From contig NC_090744.1 in NCBI RefSeq assembly GCF_036898095.1, positions 94,801,228 to 94,865,227 on the forward strand: DNA of 64,000 bases, read 5' to 3'. The notes beneath the pieces were generated by a model, which worked only from the letters and a program-made list of their open reading frames with translations, was not told the origin of the DNA and did no database searches. Both the position numbers and the translations under genes were made by a program. Shown in pieces: positions 9,036 to 19,000 of the stretch (its first letter is position 1; each line of letters starts with the position of its first letter). Origin of the DNA: Palaemon carinicauda (Eukaryota; Arthropoda; Malacostraca; Decapoda; Palaemonidae).

Positions 9036-11094
9036 CTCTCCGATTCTCCAGACGACAGTAGGAGCCAGACTCAAGACCTTCTGGCGAGCTTGGGAGATGA
9101 GAGGTGCAGACGCACAGTCTGTCAGTTGGCTGAGGTTCGGTTACAGGATTCCATTCTTCCTTCAACCACCTCTGACCACTTCGCCCATCAACCTCTCTCC
9201 CAACTACAAAGAGGAGGACAAGAGGCTAGCTTTGCACCAGGAGGTGTCGCTTCTTGTGCAGAAGAAGGCTGTGGTTGTAGTCCGGGACCATCAATCCCCG
9301 GGCTTCTACAACCGCCTCTTTCTTGTGGCCAAGAAGACAGGAGGTTGGAGACCTGTGCTGGACGTCAGCGCTCTCAACGAGTATGTCACCAAGCTGACGT
9401 TCACGATGGAGACGACCAAGTCGGTCTTAGCAGCGGTCAGACAGGAGGACTGGATGGTCTCATTGGACTTGAAAGATGCTTATTTTCACGTTCCGATTCA
9501 TCCAGACTCCCAACCTTTCCTAAGATTCGTTTTCGGAAAGGTCGTCTACCAATTCCAAGCCCTGTGTTTTGGCCTAAGCACAGCTCCTATGGTCTTTACC
9601 CTTCTGATGAGGAATGTAGCCAAATTCCTTCACTTGTCAAACATCAGAGCCTCCCTCTACCTAGACGACTGGCTGTTGAGAGCCTCCTCGAGTCGTCGTT
9701 GTCTGGAGAATCTTCATTGGACTTTAGACCTTATCAGAGACCTGGGTCTATTAGTCAATTTGGAAAAATCTCAACTCATTCCCTCACAATCCATCGTGTA
9801 TCTGGGAATGGAAATTCAGAGTCAGAGTTTTCGGGCTTTTCCATCGGCCCCCAGGATAAGCCAAGCCCTAGAGTGCATCATGAGCATGCTGAAGAGGAAC
9901 AGTTGCTCAGTGAGACAGTGGATGAGTCTCACAGGGACTCTCTCGTCCCTAGCCCTGTTTGTCGAGCTGGGCAGACTCCACCTCCGCCCTCTTCAATTCC
10001 ACCTTGCAGCTCATTGGGACAAGAGTTCTACCCTGGAAGCAATCTCTATCCCTATCAACCAAGAGATGAAGACCACTCTCCTGTGGTGGAAGCACAACCT
10101 CCTTCTCAGAGAGGGTCTATCCTTGGCCATTCAGACCCCCAATCTTCATCTCTTCTCAGATGCATCGGACTCGGGCTGGGGTGCAACCTTGGACGGAAAG
10201 GAATGCTCCGGAATGTGGAACGAGGAACAACGATCTCTCCACATCAACTGCAAGGAACTGCTGGCAGTTCATCTAGCCCTGTTGAACTTCAAGTCCCTCC
10301 TGCTAGGCAAAGTGGTGGAGGTGAACTCGGACAACACCACAGCCTTGGCTTACATCTCCAAGCAAGGGGGGACCCATTCGAGGAGCCTTTACGAGATCGC
10401 AAGGGACCTCCTCATTTGGTCAAGAAGTCTAAACCTCTCTCTAGTCACGAGGTTCATCCAGGGCAATATGAACGTGTCAGCAGATCGTCTGAGCAGAAGG
10501 AATCAGGTCATTCCCACGGAATGGACCCTCCACAAGAGTGTGTGCAACAGACTTTGGACCTTGTGGGGTCAACCTACCATAGATCTGTTTGCCACCTCCA
10601 TGACCAAGAGACTTCCTCTGTTTTGTTCTCCTGTTCCAGACCCTGCAGCAGTTCATGTGGATGCCTTTCTACTGAACTGGTCCCATCTCGACCTGTACGC
10701 ATTCCCTCCGTTCAAGATAATCAACAAGGTTCTGCAAAAATTCGTCTCGCACGAAGGGACACGGCTGACGCTGGTTGCTCCCCTTTGGCCTGCAAGAGAA
10801 TGGTTCACAGAGGTACTACAATGGCTAGTAGACTTCCCCAGGACTCTACCTCTAAGAGTGGACCTTCTACGTCAACCTCACGTAGACAGGTTACATCCAA
10901 ACCTCCACGCTCTTCAACTGACTGCCTTCAGACTGTCGAAAGATTCGCTAGAGCTCGAGGCTTTTCGAAGGAGGCAGCCAGGGCTATTGCCAGAGCAAGA
11001 AGGGTTTCCACTCGTAGGGTCTACCAGTCTAAGTGGGAGGTCTTCCGAAGCTGGTGTAGAGCCAATTCAATATCCTCTACCAATACCTCTGTGA
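8944..11094 (+). CDS. DIRS reverse transcriptase / RNase H / Dam-like methylase (copy A)
   Basis: Makes cDNA from the element RNA. Counting from 8944, RT motifs are FLVAKKTGGWRP (126-137), LDLKDAYF with the motif A Asp (175-182), FGLSTAP (209-215) and YLDD (239-242). RNase H follows with SDAS (405-408), KELLA (437-441), SDNTT (462-466) and SADRLSR (512-518). A Dam-like methylase segment has DLFAT (547-551) and YAFPPF (585-590), as in other DIRS elements. The frame is +1 to Gag and overlaps it by 92 bases. The opening codon at 8944 is GTG and the first ATG is at 9097, so a frameshift from Gag or internal initiation is likely. All catalytic residues appear intact. The last 274 bases overlap the recombinase frame. 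Confidence 0.93.
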   Translation: MVEPPAEEAPVQTLTEASPGKDPSHPKENTDSPILQTTVGARLKTFWRAWEMRGADAQSVSWLRFGYRIPFFLQPPLTTSPINLSPNYKEEDKRLALHQEVSLLVQKKAVVVVRDHQSPGFYNRLFLVAKKTGGWRPVLDVSALNEYVTKLTFTMETTKSVLAAVRQEDWMVSLDLKDAYFHVPIHPDSQPFLRFVFGKVVYQFQALCFGLSTAPMVFTLLMRNVAKFLHLSNIRASLYLDDWLLRASSSRRCLENLHWTLDLIRDLGLLVNLEKSQLIPSQSIVYLGMEIQSQSFRAFPSAPRISQALECIMSMLKRNSCSVRQWMSLTGTLSSLALFVELGRLHLRPLQFHLAAHWDKSSTLEAISIPINQEMKTTLLWWKHNLLLREGLSLAIQTPNLHLFSDASDSGWGATLDGKECSGMWNEEQRSLHINCKELLAVHLALLNFKSLLLGKVVEVNSDNTTALAYISKQGGTHSRSLYEIARDLLIWSRSLNLSLVTRFIQGNMNVSADRLSRRNQVIPTEWTLHKSVCNRLWTLWGQPTIDLFATSMTKRLPLFCSPVPDPAAVHVDAFLLNWSHLDLYAFPPFKIINKVLQKFVSHEGTRLTLVAPLWPAREWFTEVLQWLVDFPRTLPLRVDLLRQPHVDRLHPNLHALQLTAFRLSKDSLELEAFRRRQPGLLPEQEGFPLVGSTSLSGRSSEAGVEPIQYPLPIPL

Positions 11095-11993
11095 CCCAAA
11101 TAGCTGACTTCCTGCTTCATCTTAGGAATGAGAGATCCCTTTCAGCTCCTACGATTAAGGGATATAGGAGTATGTTGGCCTCAGTTCTCCGCCATAGAGG
11201 TTTGGACCTCTCTTCCAACAAGGACCTTCAAGACATTCTTAAGTCTTTTGAGACGTCTAAAGATCGTCGTCTTTCCACCCCAGGCTGGAATTTAGACGTA
11301 GTCTTAAGGTTCCTTATGACATCTAGGTTCGAACCTCTCCAGTCAGCTTCATTCAAGGACCTTACCCTCAAGACTCTTTTTCTCGTTTGCCTGGCAACAG
11401 CTAAGAGAGTCAGTGAGGTTCATGCCTTCAGCAAGAACATTGGTTTCACGACCGAGTCTGCTACATGTTCTTTCCAGCTTGGATTCCTAGCAAAGAACGA
11501 ACTTCCTTCACGTCCTTGGCCTAGATCGTTCGAGATACCTAGCCTTGCCAACATGGTAGGTAACGAACTTGAGAGAGTTCTTTGCCCTGTCAGAGCTCTC
11601 AAATATTATCTCAAGAGGTCTAAACCTCTCCGAGGACAGTCAGAAGCCTTATGGTGTGCCATCAGGAAACCCTCGAGACCCATGTCCAAGAATGGGCTTT
11701 CGTATTATATAAGGCTTCTGATCAGAGAAGCACATTCTCACTTAAAGGAGGAAGACCTTGCATTGCTGAAGGTAAGGACCCACGAAGTAAGAGCCGTAGC
11801 TACTTCGATGGCCTTTAATAAAAACCGTTCTCTGCAGAGTGTAATGGATGCAACCTATTGGAGGAGCAAGTCAGTGTTTGCATCATTTTATCTGAAAGAT
11901 GTCCAGTCTCTTTACGAGAACTGCTACACCCTGGGACCATTCGTAGCAGCGAGTGCAGTAGTAGGTGAGGGCTCAGCCACTACATTCCCTTAA
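10821..11993 (+). CDS. DIRS tyrosine recombinase (copy A), 390 residues
   Basis: Integrates the circular double-stranded DIRS cDNA. The start chosen is the ATG at 10821 (MASRLPQDS), because copy B has an ATG at the matching place (MASRRSQN) and similarity is continuous from there. An N-terminal SAM-like core-binding region spans about 35-140. The catalytic residues are Arg196 (TAKRVSE), His321 and Arg324 (THEVRAVA), Trp347 and the nucleophile Tyr357 (FASFYLKD). The protein ends GPFVAASAVVGEGSATTFP and a TAA. The frame is open far upstream, back to 9036, through the whole RT gene. No lesion is visible, so this copy may be active or only recently dead. Confidence 0.93.
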   Translation: MASRLPQDSTSKSGPSTSTSRRQVTSKPPRSSTDCLQTVERFARARGFSKEAARAIARARRVSTRRVYQSKWEVFRSWCRANSISSTNTSVTQIADFLLHLRNERSLSAPTIKGYRSMLASVLRHRGLDLSSNKDLQDILKSFETSKDRRLSTPGWNLDVVLRFLMTSRFEPLQSASFKDLTLKTLFLVCLATAKRVSEVHAFSKNIGFTTESATCSFQLGFLAKNELPSRPWPRSFEIPSLANMVGNELERVLCPVRALKYYLKRSKPLRGQSEALWCAIRKPSRPMSKNGLSYYIRLLIREAHSHLKEEDLALLKVRTHEVRAVATSMAFNKNRSLQSVMDATYWRSKSVFASFYLKDVQSLYENCYTLGPFVAASAVVGEGSATTFP

Positions 11994-12390
11994 TCCCATA
12001 ACCTTTTTAACTTTTCTCTTGAATTCTTTTTGTTGTTTTTATGGTTGTTACGGTAGGCTAAGAAGCCTTCCGCATCCTTTTGATTTGGCGGGTGGTCAAT
12101 TCATTCTTGAGAAGCGCCTAGGTTAAAGGTTGTGTAGAGGTCCTTTAGTAGGGGTTGCAACCCTATATACTTTAGCACCTTGGGTTGATTCAGCCTCCAA
12201 GAGGAACGCTGCGCTCAGTAAGGAAGACGAACTTAAAAAAGAGGCAGAGTAACGGTTCAATTCGACTTCCTTACCAGGTACTTATTATTTCATTTGTTAT
12301 TAGAGATAACTGTTATATGAAATTTGGGGATACTTGGCTATCCTTTAATCTTGTTCACTGGTTTTCACCCACCCCCCTGGGTGCGAATCA

Positions 12391-12479
12391 GCTACATGAT
12401 TATCGGGTAAGTTTAATATTGAAAAATGTTATTTTCATTAGTAAAATAAATTTTTGAATATACTTACCCGATAATCATG
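12391..12479 (+). repeat. DIRS internal complementary region (copy A)
   Basis: The first half (12391-12425) is complementary to the left end of the element (5948-5990), and the second half (12426-12479) is complementary to the right end (12668-12717). The junction of the halves corresponds to the joined ends of the circular form. Around it two inverted arms, 12415-12436 and 12441-12462, flank a 4-base spacer ATTA. Confidence 0.92.
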
Positions 12480-12524
12480 ATTTAATTGACCCTCCCTTCC
12501 TCCCCATAAAGAACCAGTGGGATC

Positions 12525-12690
12525 GAGGAATAATTGAGGAGGTGTCAACAAGAAGTACTTGAGTACCTGGCCACAGGTGGCGCTGTTAGTACACCCCCTT
12601 CTAGTATTGTGATAGCTGGCGTATCCCTCCTTAGATTTCTGTCGGGCAACGGAGTTGACAGCTACATGATTATCGGGTAAGTATATTCAA
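12525..12690 (+). repeat. DIRS copy A right inverted terminal repeat
   Basis: Complementary to the left repeat at 5953-6119, from GAGGAATAATTGAGGAGG to the AGCTACATGATTATCGGGTA block. Beyond 12683 the right end has its own extension to about 12717, which is matched by the ICR rather than by the left end. This asymmetry is the usual DIRS arrangement. Confidence 0.92.
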
Positions 12691-13165
12691 AAATTTATTT
12701 TACTAATGAAAATAACATTTTAATGGTTGGTTGTAATCAACACCTTACGCAAACAAAATAACAAATACCGGTAGCTATGAACTGGTTATGAAATGTATCA
12801 TTATTATGAAGTTCTTACCTTCGAGACAGACGGTAGCCGGCGGTGTGTGCGGAGGAAGAGGAGAAGGAGAGAGACTTGACGGAAACAAGTTCGGTACGCA
12901 ACACTTTTGTAACACTACGTAACATAACCTTAACTTTAAATTCAACTTAAATGAAATTCAACTTTTTAACTTAAATGAAATTAGCTTACGGTACACACAC
13001 TTAAAAATAAAATGTTATTCTTACGGTACACTAAACTTAATTCTATATTTTGTTTTCATTTTGATCTTTTTACTTTTCTTCTTCTGGCTTGGCTCTTTTT
13101 GCCTCGCTTGCACCTGCAGTTTTTGACAGCCTTTTTAAAAGGAACCTATCTAGGGATGTTTGCTT

Positions 13166-14821
13166 TTATCTCACCTTCAAAATGTTGCGATGATGATGCA
13201 CGCAAGTGTCGTCACACAAGGCTAACGCACGACCACTCGCCAACTTGTCCGGGCTCCTCTTTTCCATAAAATTAGAAAACTCCTGCCACTTCACTAACAT
13301 GTCTTTGATTTCTGCCGTAGAAAGGCGGCCCTCGTCTTCCACCTCCTCCTCGCTACTGAGCTCCTGCAATACCTCCGAATGTTGCATCTCCTGGAGCTCG
13401 ATCAATTCCTGAGTCGTGAGCTCTTTCTGATGCTCCTCGACGAGGTCGTTCACGTCTTCCTCGTCTACCTCCAGCCCTATGGACTTTCCAAGAGACGATT
13501 TCATCTATCACAACAGGTTCGGGGTCATCAGGGTCTGACGTATCGAATCCTTCAAAGTCCTTCTCAGTGATGGAAGCTGGCCACAATTTCTTCCACGCTG
13601 CATTAAGAGTTCGTCTTTTGACACCCTGCCATGCATCGTCAATAATTTTCAAACAATGCATGATGTTGAAATGTTCCCTCCAAAATTCCCAAAGAGTGAG
13701 ACTGGTGTTGTCTGTGATATCGAAGCATTTCTTGAACAAATGCTTCGTGTACAGTTTTTTAAAGTTGGAAATAACTTGTTGGTCCATGGGCTGGAGGAGT
13801 GGCGTGGTGTTGGGTGGGAGATAAAGGACCTTGATGAACCTGAATTCATCAAGAATGTCCTCTTTGAGGCCAGGAGGATGACCAGGGCCATTGTCGAGGA
13901 CCAAGAGACATTTCATTGGCAGGTTTTTCTCAGCCAAATATTTTTTGACTACCGGACCAAAGCACAGATTAACCCATTCTGTGAAGAAATGCCGGGTAAC
14001 CCAAGCCTTAGCATTAGCGTGCCACGTCACTTGCAGTTTTTCTTTCAAGATCCTTTGGCTCTTGAAAGCACGTGGGTTTTCAGAGTGGTACTAGCAGTGG
14101 CTTGACCTTACAGTCACCGCTGACATTGGCACAAGGCTAGAGTTAACCGGTCCTTCATGGGTTTATGGCCCTGTAGTCTCGTCTCTTCTGCCGTGATGAA
14201 AGTCCTCCTGGGCATCTTCTTCCAGAAAAGGCCAGTTTCATCACAGTTGAAGACTTGTTGGGGGATGAAGCCATGTTGGGCGATAACCGAGGCAAAGGTT
14301 GTGACGAAGTCCACCGCGGCTTTCGAGTAGGAAGTTGCTGCCTCCCCATGCCTCACAACCGAGTGTATCCCAGTCCGTTTTTTAAAGTTATTTAACCAGC
14401 CACAACTGGCTTTGAAGGCTTCTGCTGGTGGTGAAGTCTCCCCTCTTTCGGCTGCTTGCTTCCCTTTCAAGTCATCGTAGAATCTGCTGGCTTATTCACA
14501 TATGATAGTCTCGGTCACACTATCTCCTGCCAAGTGTTTCTCCTTTATCCATATTAAAAAAAGTCTCTCCATCTCGTCATGGATATCACTGCGCAGCTTG
14601 GAAAGGATGGTTACTCCTTTGGAAGGCTTGGTGCTCTTTATAGCATCCTTCTGCTTGAGGATGGTACATATAGTCGATGTACTGCTCTTGTAATGGCGCG
14701 CCGGCTCAGTCACTCTTACGCCACTCTCATGTTTTGCGATTATTTCATGCTTCATCTCCATTGTCATCATACGCTTTTTCTTCTCAATACCCTTATTAGC
14801 ACTCGCTTGCTTTGGACCCAT
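13166..14821 (-). pseudogene. Tigger/pogo transposase relic
   Basis: Minus-strand remnants of a CENP-B/Tigger-type transposase that would cut at the terminal repeats and insert at TA. From the 5' end, 14821-14492 encodes MGPKQASANKGIEKKK and a psq/CENP-B helix-turn-helix (VRVTEPARHYKSSTSTIC). 14470-14114 encodes a second DNA-binding part and the first catalytic Asp (FNCDETGLFWKK). 14048-13353 encodes the second Asp (LVLDNGPGHPP) and the third (LLQPMDQQVISNFKK), giving a DDD triad. 13504-13166 encodes an acidic C-terminal segment. The pieces lie in different frames with at least one stop between them, so the gene is broken. Catalytic residues themselves survive. Confidence 0.88.
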
Positions 14822-15116
14822 TGTTTATTTAATGAATTATGTACCGATTCATGCAAAAATCACATAAAAAAAAGTAAACAATATGGCCGATGCTCGGAGA
14901 TAACTTTACGCTACGGAGATCCAACGGGAAAGTCCGAGTGATGCTGTCCTTGTGCGCAGCCTCTCGCACACACGGCCACCCTGCGGCCGCATAAGGAACT
15001 ACTGTACCCCGTATCTCAAGTTTTTCCTCGTATCTCAGAATAAAAATTTGCTCGGAACTCTCCTCGTATCTCAATTTTCTCGTATGCTTGGTCGCTCGTA
15101 TCTCAAGGTATTACTG

Positions 15117-16044
15117 TATATGATATTGTGTGAATTAATTTGTAAAAAGATTTAGTGAAGACAGCATCTTATGTTTAGAAATCCATTGATGAAGTCATGA
15201 GTTTGCTGGCTCTTTCTCATAAGTTAATTTCTTGTCATTCCAAAACATTTTATACATACAGTACTCACTCTGTAATGTCATCATCAAAAGAGACTTGGTA
15301 CACTTGTAGACTAGTGTTTACCATCTTTTTTTAATTTTCTATTTCTACTTTGGATTGTAAGTTTAGGTATACTGTATTTCATATTGAAATGTCAGGTAAT
15401 GGAAAGGAAAAAAGTCAAATGTAATTGCATGCAATAGGCTGATAATTTCTGTCATTCATGTAAGGTAGATAACTCCATTTTATTACTATTTGTGTTAGCC
15501 TTAGTTTACTTGAGACAAAATAATTATTTGTAAAGTAAAGTGTTTTGTCTCAAGTTATTGTATATATCAAGACTTATTTTAATTTATTGCACCATTCTTT
15601 TTCCACATTAATGTGAACTCCCACCCCCAAAGATGAACCTGTGTACAAACTGCTAAAATTTTTTGTAGACATTAGTTAACTCATGTTTTGACATAAAAAT
15701 AGGACTTTTGAATAACGGGAAACATTTCATTCTCATCCCATTTAACTGAGTTATGCTGAAGTCCCAATATTCCATGTCCAAATACAGTACTGTACTGTAT
15801 AAGCAACATAAGTTATGTATGAGCTTGAAATACCAGATTTTTCAGAGCACTGTAAGTGGCCTTGTAGCTCTCATGTTTTTTTATCTATGATGTCATGTAT
15901 TGGAAGGAAATTCAATAACTATACATTATATAAAAGTAGACCAATCATGTCATGTTGAGGGGTCATCACTAATACTCCTGTTGTCCTTATGATAAACGAT
16001 GGGAAAAAGTCCTAATGGCTTTCCCACACTTATGATTAGGAATA
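15117..16044. other. AT-rich interval downstream of the Tigger element
   Basis: About 0.9 kb of AT-rich DNA that was next to the TBP 3' end before the Tigger insertion. It may contain the original TBP 3' UTR or polyadenylation region. No coding frame, RNA gene or transposon end was recognised. Confidence 0.5.
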
Positions 16045-19000
16045 CAGTAGTTACAACTTTGCATTTGCTCCAGCACTATACAAGCCATTTTGCTCTTTAC
16101 ATTGGAGACATATTTAGGCAACAGCTGAAACCAGCCATGAGACTTTTAGCAAGGTGTAACTACCCACCACTAGTTAATGGCGGGTAGACTGGCCACCCCT
16201 CACAGGTAACATAACATCACTTTTCATTTCGGTTCAGTAGAGAACAGACTTGCTGTCTTTCTCTCCCTGCAAACTGATTTACTGTACTCTGTTACAATTG
16301 AATTCAACTGGCCTTAAACTTAAAGACTTTCACTTTGTCTTTCAGTGTGAGTACGTGAGGATCTAGCACGCGGGATAGTCCTGCATAGAAGGCGCCGTTG
16401 CGACATCTTTATGTCAGTTTGTGGAAGCAGATCCAAATGGCCTTTGTCCTGGGTGTAGGGGTTACACCTGTTCGCAGGCATCTCCATGTAATGAGTGTGG
16501 GGAGTGGCCTCTCTCCCAGCGGCAGCGATACGGTAGGGGGCGGAAAAAGAAGGCAAAGAGGGATTCTTCCCCTTCGAGTTCATCCTCGAAGGCAAAGAAA
16601 CCTGGTGACTCAGTCGGCTCGTTCCTGTCATTCCGACTATGCTCAGTCGGTCTTCTCTGGTGATCGGTCAAGTATGAGTGGTGGCCCTTTGACCCCCAGG
16701 ACAATCTTACAGTTCTGAAGTCTCCCATTAATTACTATCCCCCTAGAAAAGCAGCATCAACTTAGGCCATAGGTGAGTCTCTCTGCTGCAAGGCCGCCCG
16801 TGCAAGGAACAGCCGTCTCCCTAGAGGTTGATTTTGATCCTCCTACCCGGAGGCTGTGGAGGTCACGTACCTAAAAGAGCCTCTTGTGTCTCTGGCCTTA
16901 CTAACCTTTTTGTCTGCTCAACCACTCTATGTTCACCCTGCTTCGGCGGACAAACGTGTGCAGATACAGACGAGTGCCCGTAGGGAGTTACTCGTCGGGG
17001 ATGCCTGCACTGTCAACCCAGTAACTAGCTTCCGCTGTTTCGCTGGCACCACATGATGCCAATCTTCATCCTGGGCTTGCTAAGTGCGTTGCCAGGAAGC
17101 AGAGTGCACTGCTTGGAGATCCACCTCCAGGTGTAGGGCGGCCATCCTGTTTGTGGGAAAGGCACCCTTCGCCAGCTATAGGTATCGGGCAGCCATCCTG
17201 TTCAAGGGAAAGGCAGCTTTTTCAGCTCCAGGTGTCAGGCAGGCATCACCTTCACGGGAAAGGCACTGTTCGCCAGAGTGGTCTCCCACCCTGATACTAA
17301 CGCAAGCATGTGGTTGATTCATCGATACCCTGCTCTAGCTCTTCAAAGTGTAGCTTCTCAGAGCTTAACGATGATAGGGTTAGGCAGCTGCCCGCATCTC
17401 CCACCCCTCACTGTTGTCAGCAAATTGTCTAGAAGCAGTGTTTTGTAAGACCAAGTTCTTCTAGGGTTTCGACCTCTCACAAGAGAGAACCTGCTGTTTT
17501 CCCTGTGCACCACTGCACAGCTACAGCCCGACCTTCTTCGTCTCATTGTGAGCGAATATCTCCTCTCGTAGGAGAAGGGGAAGGCTGCTTGCCGATCTCC
17601 TTTAAGAGGAAGGATGAGCAAGCGTGTCTTTTTCTACAGAGCGCATTAGTTCGGAGAGACACAGATCCTAGTTTTGCGTGGTGTCGCACACCTAATCAAC
17701 TAGTGAGGTGGGCAGGCGAGCTCTGCTGATAAGGGTCTGCGCTTTCCCAACTAAGTGCCATGCTCACCACAAAGTTCGCTAAACCCTACTCACTAGCCCA
17801 TCATGCTTTGACCACAGTTGAGCAATACCTTGGTAGCTCACTCGCCAGCGCACTACGAGCAGGTGACGAGACAACAAGTAAAGGTGAGTTACACCTTATC
17901 TGCTTGCTCTGACACAGGTGTTTGTTGAAGCACTCTCGCCTTGCCATCAAGTGGTACCGTGATCACGTTCTTAAGGCAATACTGCTTTGGTAGCATTGAC
18001 CACTACATATTTCGACTCTACTACTGTAGGTAGGTAAGGATGCAATCCCTCATGAATGACAGGCTGAACGCTCTCGCTTTTTCAGGGGAACGGAGCATGC
18101 AAAAAGGCACAATGGTCTATCCGGTAGTGCTCTTCCTTTCTTAGGTACTCCATTTAAGCCTAAGAAACACTCGTGGCGCCCCTTCAAATGCCATGCCCTT
18201 TTTGAAGAACGCACTATGGTTTGCTGATCTGGTGCAGGCAGTCTCAGGCCTGACCCATGATCCTCCTGCAGTACTCCAATCATACCGTTGGAGGTTTTGA
18301 ACTCCTCGGGGAGGAGTAGTTCTCCAGTTGACCCAAGGTGCAGTAGCCCTGCTGCTAAACAGATTTCTCCTCCAGAGGTGTTTTGCCTTCCTTCCTGTAA
18401 GAGGTCTTCCAGGTACCAGTAGTACCTTAGTACCAAGGCCTCCTCTAACACCGACTACGACCCTGAGTGGGAAAAGGGTATCATACCCATCATACCACAG
18501 AAGAAGAAACGAGGTCACTAGGCGGCTACTCAGTCCCCCAGCGGACTCCATCCATCGTAGGACCAGCAGAGGCTCGAGATCTCCTAAAGATGTCTTATTC
18601 AAGGACACCTATCCGCTCTCACCAATAGACTGGGGTCAACAGGAATCATTCGCCCAGCGGCTTAGGTTCCAGCCCCTCCTCCCGTGCCCTCTGAGGACGT
18701 AAGGTTCAAGGAACCGGCAAGGAAGGAGAATCCTCTCCTTGCAGACTTTAAATCCCACCTACATGAGAGGAAGGATGCTAAGACAGTTTCAAAGAACTGG
18801 TACTTGAGATCTGAGCAAACAGATCTGAGGAAAGGTTTTCCTGATTCCAGGTCTGCTTACATAAGATCAGAGCACAGTAGCCTCCCTCCGAGAAATCTCA
18901 GGAACCTCTTCGGAGAACAGTTGACGACCTTGATTCACCCCATGTTCCTATGGATGTGAGCTCTGTGAAGGAAGATCCATCTGATGACAACTCAGAATAC

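Larger units (their letters stand above)
5948..12720 (+). mobile_element. DIRS1-like retrotransposon, copy A, nearly intact
   Basis: The most complete element in the window. It has a left inverted terminal repeat (5953-6119), Gag (6330-9035), RT/RNase H/methylase (8944-11094), tyrosine recombinase (10821-11993), an ICR (12391-12479) and a right inverted terminal repeat (12525-12690). All three frames are free of stops and the catalytic motifs are present. No target duplication is seen around it, as expected for recombinase-mediated insertion. It is nested in the Tigger element. The ends are known to within a few bases because both termini run into T or A tracts. Confidence 0.95.
5779..15116 (-). 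mobile_element. Tigger/pogo DNA transposon, split by DIRS copy A
   Basis: The left end starts CAGTAATACCTTGAGGTACG at 5779 and the right end finishes CTCAAGGTATTACTG at 15116, in inverted orientation. Both are flanked by TA (5777-5778 and 15117-15118), the target duplication of the Tc1-mariner/pogo group. Sub-terminal repeats of CTCGTATCTCA occur at both ends. The transposase relic lies on the minus strand at 13166-14821. DIRS copy A (5948-12720) sits inside, so it arrived after the Tigger element. Without it the Tigger copy would be about 2.6 kb. Confidence 0.9.
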
